Below, one piece after another: positions 15,375-23,584 of a DNA stretch of 64,000 nucleotides. The translations under genes were made by a program, and so were the position numbers. Source of the stretch: Saccharothrix longispora (GTDB taxonomy: Bacteria > Actinomycetota > Actinomycetes > Mycobacteriales > Pseudonocardiaceae); the NCBI RefSeq assembly GCF_030852425.1, contig NZ_NSDM01000010.1, positions 62,001 to 126,000 on the forward strand, given 5' to 3'. The notes under the pieces are model-generated. The model did no database searches. It worked only from the letters and a program-made list of their open reading frames with translations, and was not told where the DNA came from. The first letter of the stretch is position 1. Every line of letters starts with the position of its first letter.

Positions 15375-16697
15375 GTGGGGGACACCGAGGTCATGACAAC
15401 GTTGTCGGCCAGTGGGGTGCGTCCTCGCGGCGGCTTCGGGTTGTTCTGGGCGAGCCAGGCCGCCGGCGCGGCGGGCGACCGGCTCAGCGGCTTCACCGCC
15501 CCCACGGTGGCCATCCTGGTGCTGGGCGCCTCCGACGCCGAGGTCGGCGTCGTGGCGGCGGCCGGGTGGCTGGCGTACCCGGCGGTCGGCCTGCTCGCCG
15601 GGGCGCTGCTCGCCCGGGCCAGGGTGCGGCGGGTCGTGGTCGGGGCCGAACTGGTCAGGTTCACCGCGTTCGCGGCCATCGCGGCGGCGGTGGTGTGCGG
15701 GTGGCTCACCTCGGTCGTGCCGCTGGTGGCCGCCGTCGCCCTCGCCGGCGTGGCCACGGTGTTCGTCGACCTCGGCAACCAGGTGCAACTGCCCGCGCTC
15801 GTGCCTGCCGGGCGCCTGGTCGGCGCGAACTCCCGGCTCCAGGGCACGGACAGCGCCTCCAAGCTCGCCGGACCGGCGCTGGGAGGCGCCGCCGTCGGTG
15901 CCCTCGGTCCCGCGGCGGCGCTGGCGCTGGGCGCGCTGCCGTTCCTGCTGTCCGCCTCCTGTCGCGCCCGCGTGCCCGCCCCGACGGTCGCCGCCCCGGT
16001 GGCCGCACCAGCGGGGCGCGAGCCGGTCGCGCTCCGCGTGCGCGACGGGCTGCGCTTCACCTGCCGCCACCCCGTGCTGGGGCCGCTGGTGACCAGCGGC
16101 GCGGTGCGCGCGCTCGGCACGGGCGCGGTGGACGCGGTCCTGCTGCTGTTCGCCTATCGCGTGCTCGGCATGTCGGCCGCGGGCACGGGTCTGCTGCTCG
16201 CCGCCGGCGCGGCGGGCGCGCTGGTCGGCGTGCTGTGCGTGGGGCCCCTGGTGAACGCCCTGGGGCCGCGCCGCGCGCTGCTCGCCTCGGTCGCCGAGGG
16301 GCTGACCTGGTGCGCCGTCCCGCTGTGCCTGGTGTTGCCCGCCCCCGTGCCGGTCCTGTTCGCGATCCGCGTCCTGTCCGCGTTCTGGACACCCGCCTGG
16401 GGTGTGGTCGGCACCAGCGTGCGGCAGCGGCTCGCACCACCCGAGCGGCAGGCCGCCGTGCACGGCACGACCCGGGTGCTGGTGTCATCGGCCATCCCGC
16501 TGGGCTCGCTCGGGGGTGGCTTGGTCGCGGGCGCCGCGAGCGGCCCGCTCGGCCCGCCGACGGCCCTCGCCTGCGTGATCGTCGCGGGCGGCCTGTGCAT
16601 CGCCGGCTCGGCTCTCCTGCTCCCGTCCCACATCCCCGCCGACCGCCCCAACACCCCCAGGGAGGACCGATGCACCCGACGACCAGCCGGAAGCTGA
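15375..16697 (+). CDS. MFS transporter
   Basis: A 440-residue hydrophobic protein with the layout of a 12-helix MFS pump. The N-terminus (GLFWASQAAGAAGDRLSGF) and internal ALVPAGRLVGANS and GTDSASKLAGPALGG segments are typical of the MFS_3/enterobactin-exporter-like group. The start could be GTG 15375 or ATG 15393 (MTTLSASG); both have only modest ribosome sites. Its last 28 bases overlap the radical SAM gene. Export of the cluster A product is likely. It is less similar to the other two MFS genes than those are to each other. Confidence 0.82.
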   Translation: MGDTEVMTTLSASGVRPRGGFGLFWASQAAGAAGDRLSGFTAPTVAILVLGASDAEVGVVAAAGWLAYPAVGLLAGALLARARVRRVVVGAELVRFTAFAAIAAAVVCGWLTSVVPLVAAVALAGVATVFVDLGNQVQLPALVPAGRLVGANSRLQGTDSASKLAGPALGGAAVGALGPAAALALGALPFLLSASCRARVPAPTVAAPVAAPAGREPVALRVRDGLRFTCRHPVLGPLVTSGAVRALGTGAVDAVLLLFAYRVLGMSAAGTGLLLAAGAAGALVGVLCVGPLVNALGPRRALLASVAEGLTWCAVPLCLVLPAPVPVLFAIRVLSAFWTPAWGVVGTSVRQRLAPPERQAAVHGTTRVLVSSAIPLGSLGGGLVAGAASGPLGPPTALACVIVAGGLCIAGSALLLPSHIPADRPNTPREDRCTRRPAGS

Positions 16698-17845
16698 ACG
16701 CCAAGGAGTTCGCGGACATCAAGCACACGGTGTCCATCCGCTCGGCGGCGCGGCGCAACCTGCGCGCCGACCCAGGCTACGCCGCCGCGCTGCCGCAGGA
16801 GGTGAGCCTCCAGCTCACCTACCGCTGCAACCTGCGGTGCACCCACTGCTACCAGTGGAACGAACAAGGCTTCTTCCGGGACTTCAGCTCCGAGAAGCAG
16901 CGCACCGAACTGGACGTCGCGGTGGTGGAGGACGTGCTGCGGACCACCGCGCCCATCCGGTCCAAGCTGTTCCTGTGGGGCGGCGAACCGCTGATGCACA
17001 GCCGGTTCGGCGAGATCGCCGAACTGCTCGAACGCCACCCGCGCACGGTCAACATGTGCACCAACGGCCTGCTGTTCAAGCGCAGGCTCGACGACCTGCT
17101 GCGCATCGGCGAGAACCTCAACCTGCTGGTCAGCCTCGACGGCCTCGGCGAGGACCACGAGGCGCTGCGCGGGCGCGGCACCTTCGCCAGGACCACCGAG
17201 AACATCAGGCGGGTGCTGGAGCTCAAGCGCGACGGTGAGTTCGGCGGCGAGGTCTCGTTGTCCTGCATGGTCTCGCACGTCACCGTCGGCAGGATGTACG
17301 AGTTCATGGAGTGGGCCGAGGACCTGGGCGTCAACACGGTCTACTTCCAGTTCCCCTGGTACATCAGCCCCGAGGTCGCGCGGGCCATGGACGAGCTGTA
17401 CGAGAAGTCGTTCGCCTGGCTGGACAACGACACCGGCACCGGCCGGCCGACCTGGCACTCCTACACCTACCGGTTGCCGCCCGAGCAGCTCCCGGTGCTG
17501 CGCGAGTCGATGGCGCGGCTCGCCTCCCGGCGGTGGCGGGTGCGGGTGCGCTACCAGCCCCAGTTGGCGGCCGACGAGGTGGAGGACTTCATCCTCGGCA
17601 CCTCCCGCCCGGCGCAGCACCGCAGCAAGTGCCTCGCGGTGTCCAACCGGATGGAGGTCCACGCCGACGGCAACGTCAGCTCGTGCAAGTTCTTCCCCGA
17701 GTTCGTCGTGGGCAACCTCTACGACACCGGCGTCGCGGACCTGTGGCTCGGCGAACCGTTCCGGAAGGTCCGCGAGATCCTCTCGGCGGGCGGCATGATG
17801 CCCGTCTGCTCCAAGTGCATCCTCCTCTACCTGAATGGACTCTGA
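16670..17845 (+). CDS. Radical SAM/SPASM enzyme
   Basis: A 391-residue radical S-adenosylmethionine enzyme. The cluster motif CNLRCTHC gives C53, C57 and C60 (CX3CX2C), followed by FLWGGEPL. The C-terminal SPASM region has a Cys at RSKC, another at SSCKF, and CSKC near the end, enough for auxiliary iron-sulfur binding. GGAGG at 16661-16665 precedes the ATG, which lies inside the MFS gene. An ACP gene follows after three bases. Candidate roles are decarboxylation, epimerisation or C-C bond formation on a sugar acid or carrier-bound substrate. In mildiomycin and blasticidin pathways a radical SAM enzyme decarboxylates a cytosyl-glucuronate. Confidence 0.85.
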   Translation: MHPTTSRKLNAKEFADIKHTVSIRSAARRNLRADPGYAAALPQEVSLQLTYRCNLRCTHCYQWNEQGFFRDFSSEKQRTELDVAVVEDVLRTTAPIRSKLFLWGGEPLMHSRFGEIAELLERHPRTVNMCTNGLLFKRRLDDLLRIGENLNLLVSLDGLGEDHEALRGRGTFARTTENIRRVLELKRDGEFGGEVSLSCMVSHVTVGRMYEFMEWAEDLGVNTVYFQFPWYISPEVARAMDELYEKSFAWLDNDTGTGRPTWHSYTYRLPPEQLPVLRESMARLASRRWRVRVRYQPQLAADEVEDFILGTSRPAQHRSKCLAVSNRMEVHADGNVSSCKFFPEFVVGNLYDTGVADLWLGEPFRKVREILSAGGMMPVCSKCILLYLNGL

Positions 17846-17848
17846 ACC

Positions 17849-18109
17849 GTGGACGCGGTGTACCGGAAGCTCAAGGACGTGCTGGTCGAGGTGCTCGCCA
17901 ACGGCACCACCGCCGACGGGATCGCGGACGACGCGGACCTGGTGGACGAGTACGGGCTGGACTCGTTGCAGATGATCTCCTTCCTGCTGGGCGTCGAGGA
18001 CGCGTTCGACGTGGAGCTGGACTACGAGTCGCTGGACCTGGACCACCTGCGCTCGGTGCGCCAGTTCGGGGACTGGGTGGCGGAGCTGGACGGCGCGGTG
18101 GTGGCGTGA
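17849..18109 (+). CDS. Acyl/peptidyl carrier protein
   Basis: An 86-residue carrier protein with the phosphopantetheine site in YGLDSLQMISF (Ser39), followed by helix 2. The acidic composition is typical of discrete ACPs. The GTG start is three bases after the radical SAM stop, and the stop overlaps the ATP-grasp start (GTGA). It probably holds an acyl or amino acid loaded by the ATP-grasp enzyme or another ligase and used by the condensation enzyme at 22361. Confidence 0.9.
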   Translation: MDAVYRKLKDVLVEVLANGTTADGIADDADLVDEYGLDSLQMISFLLGVEDAFDVELDYESLDLDHLRSVRQFGDWVAELDGAVVA

Positions 18110-19341
18110 GGCCGGCCCTGCGGCTCGGCGCGTTCGACGCCGAGCGCTCGTGGCGGCCGGCGGACCTGGCCCGGCTGCCCGCCGCGCGGCGGGCCGGCCA
18201 CCAGGTGGAGGCGATGGACGAACTCCTCGCGGGCCTGTGCGCGCCCACCGACACGCTGGTGACCAGGCGTCCCCTGGCCCCGGGGCTGCGCGCGGGGCTG
18301 GCCGCCGCCGGCCTGCTGTTCCGGCACCACGTGGTCCGCGACGGACCCGCCGGCACGGTGGAGGAGCTGTTCGGCGCCGACCCCGCCGCGCCCGACCTGC
18401 TGCGACGGCACGACCTGGCGCCGTACGCGGTGACGGCGGGCGTCGTCGCCCTGGACCCGACCGCGGACCTGCCGGCGGTGGACGACGTGGCCCGGGTCAA
18501 CTCGAAGGTGTGGTCCAACGACCTGGTGGTGGAGCTGGGCCTGCCGGGCGCGGGCGTGGTCGTGCGGTCGTCGCGGGAGCTGGAGCGGGCGGTGACCGCC
18601 GTGGCCGGCCCCGCGGTGGTGAAGGACCCCTACGGCGTCTCCGGCGGCGGCGCGCTGGAGGTGCGCACGCCCGGTGTGCTGCGCGCGATCACGCGCGTGC
18701 TGGACGGGCGGGTCGCCGCGGGCGAGCGGGTCGAGCTGGTCGTGCAACCGCTGTACGACAAGCGGCACGACCTGTCCGCCCACGTCGACGTGGGACGCGA
18801 CGGGGCGTGGCGCTGGCGGGGGGCGTGCCTGGGCCGCAACCGGGGGTTCCGCTACGCGGGCTCCGGCCCCCTGGACGGGGCGGCGGCCCGGGTCGAGCCC
18901 GCGCTGAGGGAGGCGGCGGGGGAGGTCGCGCGGCGGGCCTCCGCCGAGGGCTACCGCGGACCGCTGTCGGTCGACGCGATGGTCCTCGCCGACGGACTGC
19001 TGGTCCCGGTGCTGGAGGTCAACGCCCGGGTGACCCTGGGCAGGCTGGCGCTGGAGCTGGACCGGCGGTGGGGCGGGGAGCGGGGGCGCTGCCACCTGTG
19101 GCAGGCAGAGCTGGCCGTCCCGCCGGGCACCGGGGTCGACGACCTCGTGCGCGCGGTGCGCGAGGACGACCTGCACGAGCGGTGCGTGGTCCTCGGCGGG
19201 GGCGTGGTGGCCCCGCCGACCGGACGGGTGCACTGCGCGCTGCTGTGCGGGCCCACCGGCCTCGCCGACCTCCGGGAGCGGGTACTCACGTCGTTCGGCC
19301 GCACCGGGGCGCGGGAACGGGGTGCGGCCCGTGCGGCTTGA
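18106..19341 (+). CDS. ATP-grasp ligase
   Basis: A 411-residue protein with an ATP-grasp signature: the glycine loop VVKDPYGVSGGGALEV near residue 170, VVQPLYDKRHDLS, and the metal-binding VLEVNAR with GRLALEL near the C-terminal end of the fold. ATP-grasp enzymes activate a carboxylate as an acyl phosphate and join it to an amine or thiol. Immediate coupling to the ACP gene suggests loading of the carrier, or an amide bond to a carrier-bound unit. Both substrates are unknown. The N-terminal 130 residues match no family I recognise. Confidence 0.75.
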   Translation: MRPALRLGAFDAERSWRPADLARLPAARRAGHQVEAMDELLAGLCAPTDTLVTRRPLAPGLRAGLAAAGLLFRHHVVRDGPAGTVEELFGADPAAPDLLRRHDLAPYAVTAGVVALDPTADLPAVDDVARVNSKVWSNDLVVELGLPGAGVVVRSSRELERAVTAVAGPAVVKDPYGVSGGGALEVRTPGVLRAITRVLDGRVAAGERVELVVQPLYDKRHDLSAHVDVGRDGAWRWRGACLGRNRGFRYAGSGPLDGAAARVEPALREAAGEVARRASAEGYRGPLSVDAMVLADGLLVPVLEVNARVTLGRLALELDRRWGGERGRCHLWQAELAVPPGTGVDDLVRAVREDDLHERCVVLGGGVVAPPTGRVHCALLCGPTGLADLRERVLTSFGRTGARERGAARAA

Positions 19342-20311
19342 GCTGGGGCTGATCGGCGCCACGGGCATCGCGGAGCGCACGGTGGTGGCGCCGAGCCGCG
19401 CCGTCCCCGGCGTCTCGCCGGTGGCGGTCGCGGCGAGCGACCCCGACCGGGCCGCCGCGTTCGCGGAGCGCCACGGCCTGCGCCGCGCGCACCGCGACTA
19501 CGCCGCGCTGGTCGAGGACCCGGAGGTGGGCGCGGTGTACGTGTCGCTGCACAACTCCGCCCACCACCGCTGGGCCTCGGCCGCCGCGCGGGCGGGCAAG
19601 CACGTGCTGGTGGAGAAACCGCTGTGCCTGACCGCCGCCGAGGCGGCCGACCTCGCCGCCGCCGCCGCGGAGGGCGGGGTCCACGTCGTCGAGGCCGTGC
19701 CCACCGCGGGGCACGCCTGGCAGCGGGAGGTGCGTGCGGCGGTGCTGGACCACCGCTGGGGCCCGCTGCGCGCCGTGCGCACCCGCATCCGCTTCGCCCC
19801 GCCCGCGCCCGGCGGCTTCCGGCTGCGCCCCGACCTGGGCGGCGGCGTCTTCCGGGACTCGGCCTGCTACTGGACGCAGGCGGTCCAGGCCACCGCCGGC
19901 CTGGCGGGCGCGCACGGCGGCGGGAAGGCCGTCCGCGACGTGCCCGGCGGCGTCGACGTCGGGTTCGCCGCCCACCTCGACCTGCCCGGCGGCGTGCGCG
20001 CCGAGCTGGACTGCGCCTTCGGCGACCGGCACGTCGCCGAGCACGAGTTCCGCTTCGACCAGGCCCTGGTGAGGGTGCGGGGCTTCCTGCGGCCAATCGC
20101 GGGCGCGCTGCCGCTCAACCTCACCGTGCGGCACGCCGACGGCCGTTCCCGGGTCCGGTCCTTCCCACCGGTCTCCTACTACGACCGGCAGTTGCGCCGG
20201 TTCCACGCGCTCGTCGCCGACGGCGTCGGGCCGGGGGGCGAACTCGCCGCCGCGGCGGAGCGGGTGCGGCTGATGGAGCAGATCCACGACGACGCCGAGG
20301 AGGCAGGGTGA
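19322..20311 (+). CDS. Gfo/Idh/MocA-family sugar oxidoreductase
   Basis: A 329-residue NAD(P)-dependent dehydrogenase. The N-terminal Rossmann segment is LGLIGATGIAERTVVAPSR, and the family Lys lies in GKHVLVEKPLCLT near residue 100. The size fits the trans-dihydrodiol/xylose dehydrogenase-like group. The start lies inside the ATP-grasp gene (20-base overlap) and the stop overlaps the kinase start. It probably oxidises or epimerises a sugar or cyclitol moiety, consistent with the two glycosyltransferases in the cluster. Confidence 0.85.
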   Translation: MRPVRLELGLIGATGIAERTVVAPSRAVPGVSPVAVAASDPDRAAAFAERHGLRRAHRDYAALVEDPEVGAVYVSLHNSAHHRWASAAARAGKHVLVEKPLCLTAAEAADLAAAAAEGGVHVVEAVPTAGHAWQREVRAAVLDHRWGPLRAVRTRIRFAPPAPGGFRLRPDLGGGVFRDSACYWTQAVQATAGLAGAHGGGKAVRDVPGGVDVGFAAHLDLPGGVRAELDCAFGDRHVAEHEFRFDQALVRVRGFLRPIAGALPLNLTVRHADGRSRVRSFPPVSYYDRQLRRFHALVADGVGPGGELAAAAERVRLMEQIHDDAEEAG

Positions 20312-21309
20312 GCGACGACGCGAAGGTGCGGCCCGACCGCGACCAGCTGACGGGCGCGCTGCGCCGAGCCGGGGTGGCGGCCCCGGAGCGGGCGCGCTTC
20401 GAGGAGGTGACGGCGGGCACGTTCAACACCGTCTACCGGGTCGTCACCGCGGACGGGCGTCGACTGGTGCTCAAGATCGCGCCGCCGGCGGCGGTCGCCG
20501 GCATGTCCTACGAGCACGACCTCCAGGTCACCGAGGCGGCCTTCTACCGCGCCGCGGCACGCGCCCTGCCGGTGCCCGAGGTGGTGCACGCCGACTTCGG
20601 CCGGGACGTGCTGCCCTCCGACTGGCTGCTGATGACCGAGCTGCCGGGGGAGAACTGGTACGACAGCCGCGACCGGATCGACGCGACCGGCCGCGCCGCG
20701 CTGCGCGAGCGGCTGGGCGAGCTGGTGGCGGGGCTGCACCGCGTCACCGGTGACGGGTTCGGCTACCCCCAGGACGGCCTGGTGGCGGACTGGCCGACGG
20801 CGTTCACCGCGATGCTGGAGGCCGTGCTGGCCGACGCCGACCGCTACGCCGTCGACCCGCCGGTGTCCGCGGACCGGCTGCGGCGGCTGCTCGCCGCCTC
20901 CCGGGAGGCGCTCGTCGAGGTCACCACGCCGTCGCTGGTCCACTTCGACCTGTGGGCGGGCAACGTGCTGGTCGACCCGGCCGCGGCGCGCGTCACCGGC
21001 GTGGTCGACGGCGAGCGCGCGCTCTGGGGCGACCCGCTGCTGGACATGCCGTCGCTGGCGCTGTTCGCGCGGGTCGAGGACGACGCCGACTTCCTCGCGG
21101 GCTACCGGCGCGCGGGCGGTGCGCTGGACACCGCCGCCGCCACCACCCTGCGCCGGCTGGACCTGTACCGCTGCTACCTGTACCTGGTCATGGCCGTCGA
21201 GGCCGTGCCGCGCGGCGCGACCGGTCCCGAGGACGAGGCGTTCCGCGACCTGGTGGCCCGGCAACTGCGCCTCGCCGCCGACCGGCTCGACGGGGGGACG
21301 ACGACGTGA
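20308..21309 (+). CDS. APH/fructosamine-kinase-like phosphotransferase
   Basis: A 333-residue kinase of the APH fold. LVHFDLWAGNVLV supplies the catalytic Asp and metal-binding Asn (HFDLxxxN variant), then VVDGERALWGDP replaces the usual DFE/DWE segment. The N-terminal loop GTFNTVYRVV and Lys in RLVLKIAPP are present. GTG at 20308 overlaps the oxidoreductase stop and its own stop overlaps the GT start (GTGA). It may phosphorylate the sugar processed by the neighbouring oxidoreductase, or inactivate the product inside the cell. Confidence 0.82.
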   Translation: MSDDAKVRPDRDQLTGALRRAGVAAPERARFEEVTAGTFNTVYRVVTADGRRLVLKIAPPAAVAGMSYEHDLQVTEAAFYRAAARALPVPEVVHADFGRDVLPSDWLLMTELPGENWYDSRDRIDATGRAALRERLGELVAGLHRVTGDGFGYPQDGLVADWPTAFTAMLEAVLADADRYAVDPPVSADRLRRLLAASREALVEVTTPSLVHFDLWAGNVLVDPAAARVTGVVDGERALWGDPLLDMPSLALFARVEDDADFLAGYRRAGGALDTAAATTLRRLDLYRCYLYLVMAVEAVPRGATGPEDEAFRDLVARQLRLAADRLDGGTTT

Positions 21310-22364
21310 TCGAACTGCTCACCTCGGGGGTCGCGCTCGGCGTGCACGTGCCCGGCCTGCTGCTCGCCGACCGCCTCCGCGAGCGCGGCGGGCAGGCGCG
21401 GGTGACGGTGCTGGAACGGCTGCTGCCGCCGGAGAAGCTCGCCACCACCGCCGCGATGAGGGCGGCGTTCCACCGCGACTTCCGCGTCGCCCTCGTGGGG
21501 CAGCGGATCGCGACGGACCCGGTCGACGCGGTGCCCGGCGACCGGCTCGACGCGCTGTTCGTCGAGTGGGCCGAGCGGCACGTGCGGCGGTTCGTGGTGT
21601 TCTCCGGGTACTGGCTGCCCGTCGTGGCCGAGTACCGGGACCGGTACGGCCACGTCGAGGTCGACGTGTGCCACGTCGACTCGACCGCCTCGCCGTCGTT
21701 CACGGGCCACCGGGACACCTCGGCGCGGCAGGTGTGGCTGGCAGACGCCGACGCGGGCCGACTGCCCGCCACCATTCCCGTGTCCCGCGAACCGCAGGTG
21801 CCCTGGGCGCGGCGCGGGCGGTCGCTGGTGCTGCACGGCGGCGGCTGGGGGATGGGCACCTACCGGGAGCGGGTCGGCGAGCTGCGCGCCGCCGGCTACG
21901 CGCTCGACGTGGTGGCGCACGAGGAGGCCGACGCCGAGGTGGACGACCCCGACGTCCGGTACCACCTGATCGACCCGCGGTGGCACCCGTGGCTGGACGA
22001 CGGGTACCCGCCGTTCGGCAGGCTGCGCCCCGGTCGGCCCACCGCGTTCGCGCGGGGGACCGGCCACCACGGCTCCTTCGACCTCGTGCGCACGGCGATG
22101 GCGGCGGTCGGCAAGCCCGGTGGCGGCACGCTGCTGGACTCGCTGTGGTCGGCGACGCCGCTGGTGTTCCTGGAACCCTTCGGCGCGCACGAGCAGCGCA
22201 ACGGCGAGCTGTGGCAACGCCTCGGGTTCGGGATCACCCTGGAGGCGTGGCGCGACCGCGGCTGCTCGCCGGACGTGCTCGAAGAGCTGCACCTGGCCCT
22301 GCGCGGCGCGGCGTGGCGGGTGCCGGACCTCAGCGAGCTGCTGCTGCGGGGAGGCGCGCGGTGA
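21306..22364 (+). CDS. GT-B fold glycosyltransferase
   Basis: A 352-residue MurG/UGT-like protein. The N-terminus LLTSGVALGVHVPGLLLADRL is acceptor-domain-like. The donor site is in KPGGGTLLDSLWSATPLVFLEPFGAHEQRNGEL near residues 270-305, matching the G-G-T-x-x-x-x and E-Q-x-x-N pattern of GT-B enzymes. The GTG start overlaps the kinase stop. By analogy with cytosylglucuronate synthases it could join a sugar to the released 5-hydroxymethylcytosine, but this is only an idea. A glycosylation later in the pathway is equally possible. Confidence 0.75.
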   Translation: MIELLTSGVALGVHVPGLLLADRLRERGGQARVTVLERLLPPEKLATTAAMRAAFHRDFRVALVGQRIATDPVDAVPGDRLDALFVEWAERHVRRFVVFSGYWLPVVAEYRDRYGHVEVDVCHVDSTASPSFTGHRDTSARQVWLADADAGRLPATIPVSREPQVPWARRGRSLVLHGGGWGMGTYRERVGELRAAGYALDVVAHEEADAEVDDPDVRYHLIDPRWHPWLDDGYPPFGRLRPGRPTAFARGTGHHGSFDLVRTAMAAVGKPGGGTLLDSLWSATPLVFLEPFGAHEQRNGELWQRLGFGITLEAWRDRGCSPDVLEELHLALRGAAWRVPDLSELLLRGGAR

Positions 22365-23584
22365 GCACGACCCGGCCGGCGTCGCTGTGGCAGCGCTTCG
22401 CCCTGGTCCGCGCCCTCGGTGGCGGCGTCTCCACCGGTCCGCACTTCACCCTGAACGCCGTCCTGCGCGTCGAGGGCGAGTTCGACGTCCGCGCGCTGGT
22501 CGCGGCGGCCGGTGACCTGGTGGCGCGGCACGAGCTGCTGCGGACCCGGCTCGACCTCGACGCCGCGGTGCAGGTGGTCGAGGACGCCGTCGTGCCCGAC
22601 GTCGAGGTGCTGGACGACCCGGCCGCCGTCGACGTGCTGCACCGCCCCGTGCTGTCGACCGCACCCACGCCGCTGGCGCTGCGGGTGGCCCGCCGGTCGC
22701 CGCGCGAGCACGTGCTGTCGGCGCACCTGCACCACCTGCTCGGCGACCCGGCCACGCTGTGGCGGCTCCTGGACGACCTCGGGGCGCTCTACTCGGCGCG
22801 CTGCGGCGCCCCCGAGCCCGAGCCGCCCACCGGGCAGTTCGGCGACTTCGCGGAGTTCGAGGCCGAGGTGGAGCGGGCGCACCGCGCGGAGGCCGAGGCC
22901 TGGTGGGGCGGTCACCTGGGTGGCTCCCGGTTCGCGGTCCCGCCCCCGGTCGTGGGCGAACCGTACGCCCGGCGGCGCACCGTGCTGGCGGCCGAGGACC
23001 AGGCGGCCCTGGAGTCGCGGGCACGGGCGCTGCGCGGCAGCCCGTTCGCCGCGCTGACGGCCGTGCTGGTGGCGGGCATGGCCGAGCACGCCACCGGTGG
23101 CGACCGCGTGGTGTTCTCCACCCTGTTCCTGCGCCGCGACCACCCGCGCTGGCGGACCCTGGCGGGTCCCTGCATCACCCCGTCCTACCTCGTGGTGCCG
23201 TTCGACGCGACGGCGGACGTCCGCGGGCTCACCGCGGCGGCGGCGAAGGCCCAGCGGTTCTCGCGGTACCCGGTGTGGGAGCTGGAGGGTCGCGTCCCCG
23301 GCCTCGACGAGCACGCGCCGTTCGTCGAGCTGATCCCGCCGCTGCGGCCGGGGACGATCCCGTTCGGGCCGGCGCGGGCGGTGGTGGAGCGCGCCGCGGG
23401 GTCGCGCGACGACGGCAGGCCCGCCAAGCTGGGGCTGCGCCTCCGCAAGGACGACGCCGGCTCCCTCGTCGCGCACGTCAGCGGGGACGGCGCGGGCTGG
23501 ACCGAACCGATCGTGGACGCGGTCCTGGACGGCGTGGCCGGTCGCTCCCGCGCGCTCGGCGCCACCCGCGCCCCGGCCCGCTGA
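22361..23584 (+). CDS. Stand-alone condensation-domain enzyme
   Basis: A 407-residue NRPS-type condensation protein. The active-site motif HHxxxDG appears as HHLLGDP (124-130): both His and the Asp are kept, the Gly is Pro. Upstream RHELLRTRL is the usual C1/C2 region. No carrier or adenylation domain is attached, so it would act in trans on the ACP at 17849. It probably forms an amide or ester between the carrier-bound unit and a free acceptor such as an amino nucleoside. Last gene of the plus operon; its 3' end overlaps the convergent MFS gene by 107 bases. Confidence 0.8.
   Translation: MSTTRPASLWQRFALVRALGGGVSTGPHFTLNAVLRVEGEFDVRALVAAAGDLVARHELLRTRLDLDAAVQVVEDAVVPDVEVLDDPAAVDVLHRPVLSTAPTPLALRVARRSPREHVLSAHLHHLLGDPATLWRLLDDLGALYSARCGAPEPEPPTGQFGDFAEFEAEVERAHRAEAEAWWGGHLGGSRFAVPPPVVGEPYARRRTVLAAEDQAALESRARALRGSPFAALTAVLVAGMAEHATGGDRVVFSTLFLRRDHPRWRTLAGPCITPSYLVVPFDATADVRGLTAAAAKAQRFSRYPVWELEGRVPGLDEHAPFVELIPPLRPGTIPFGPARAVVERAAGSRDDGRPAKLGLRLRKDDAGSLVAHVSGDGAGWTEPIVDAVLDGVAGRSRALGATRAPAR

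Noticed and set aside
16670-17845. Calling the radical SAM enzyme a cytosylglucuronate decarboxylase (BlsE/MilG)
   Set aside because: The CX3CX2C and SPASM features alone do not show this, and the adjacent ACP suggests another substrate. Kept as a test, not as the name.
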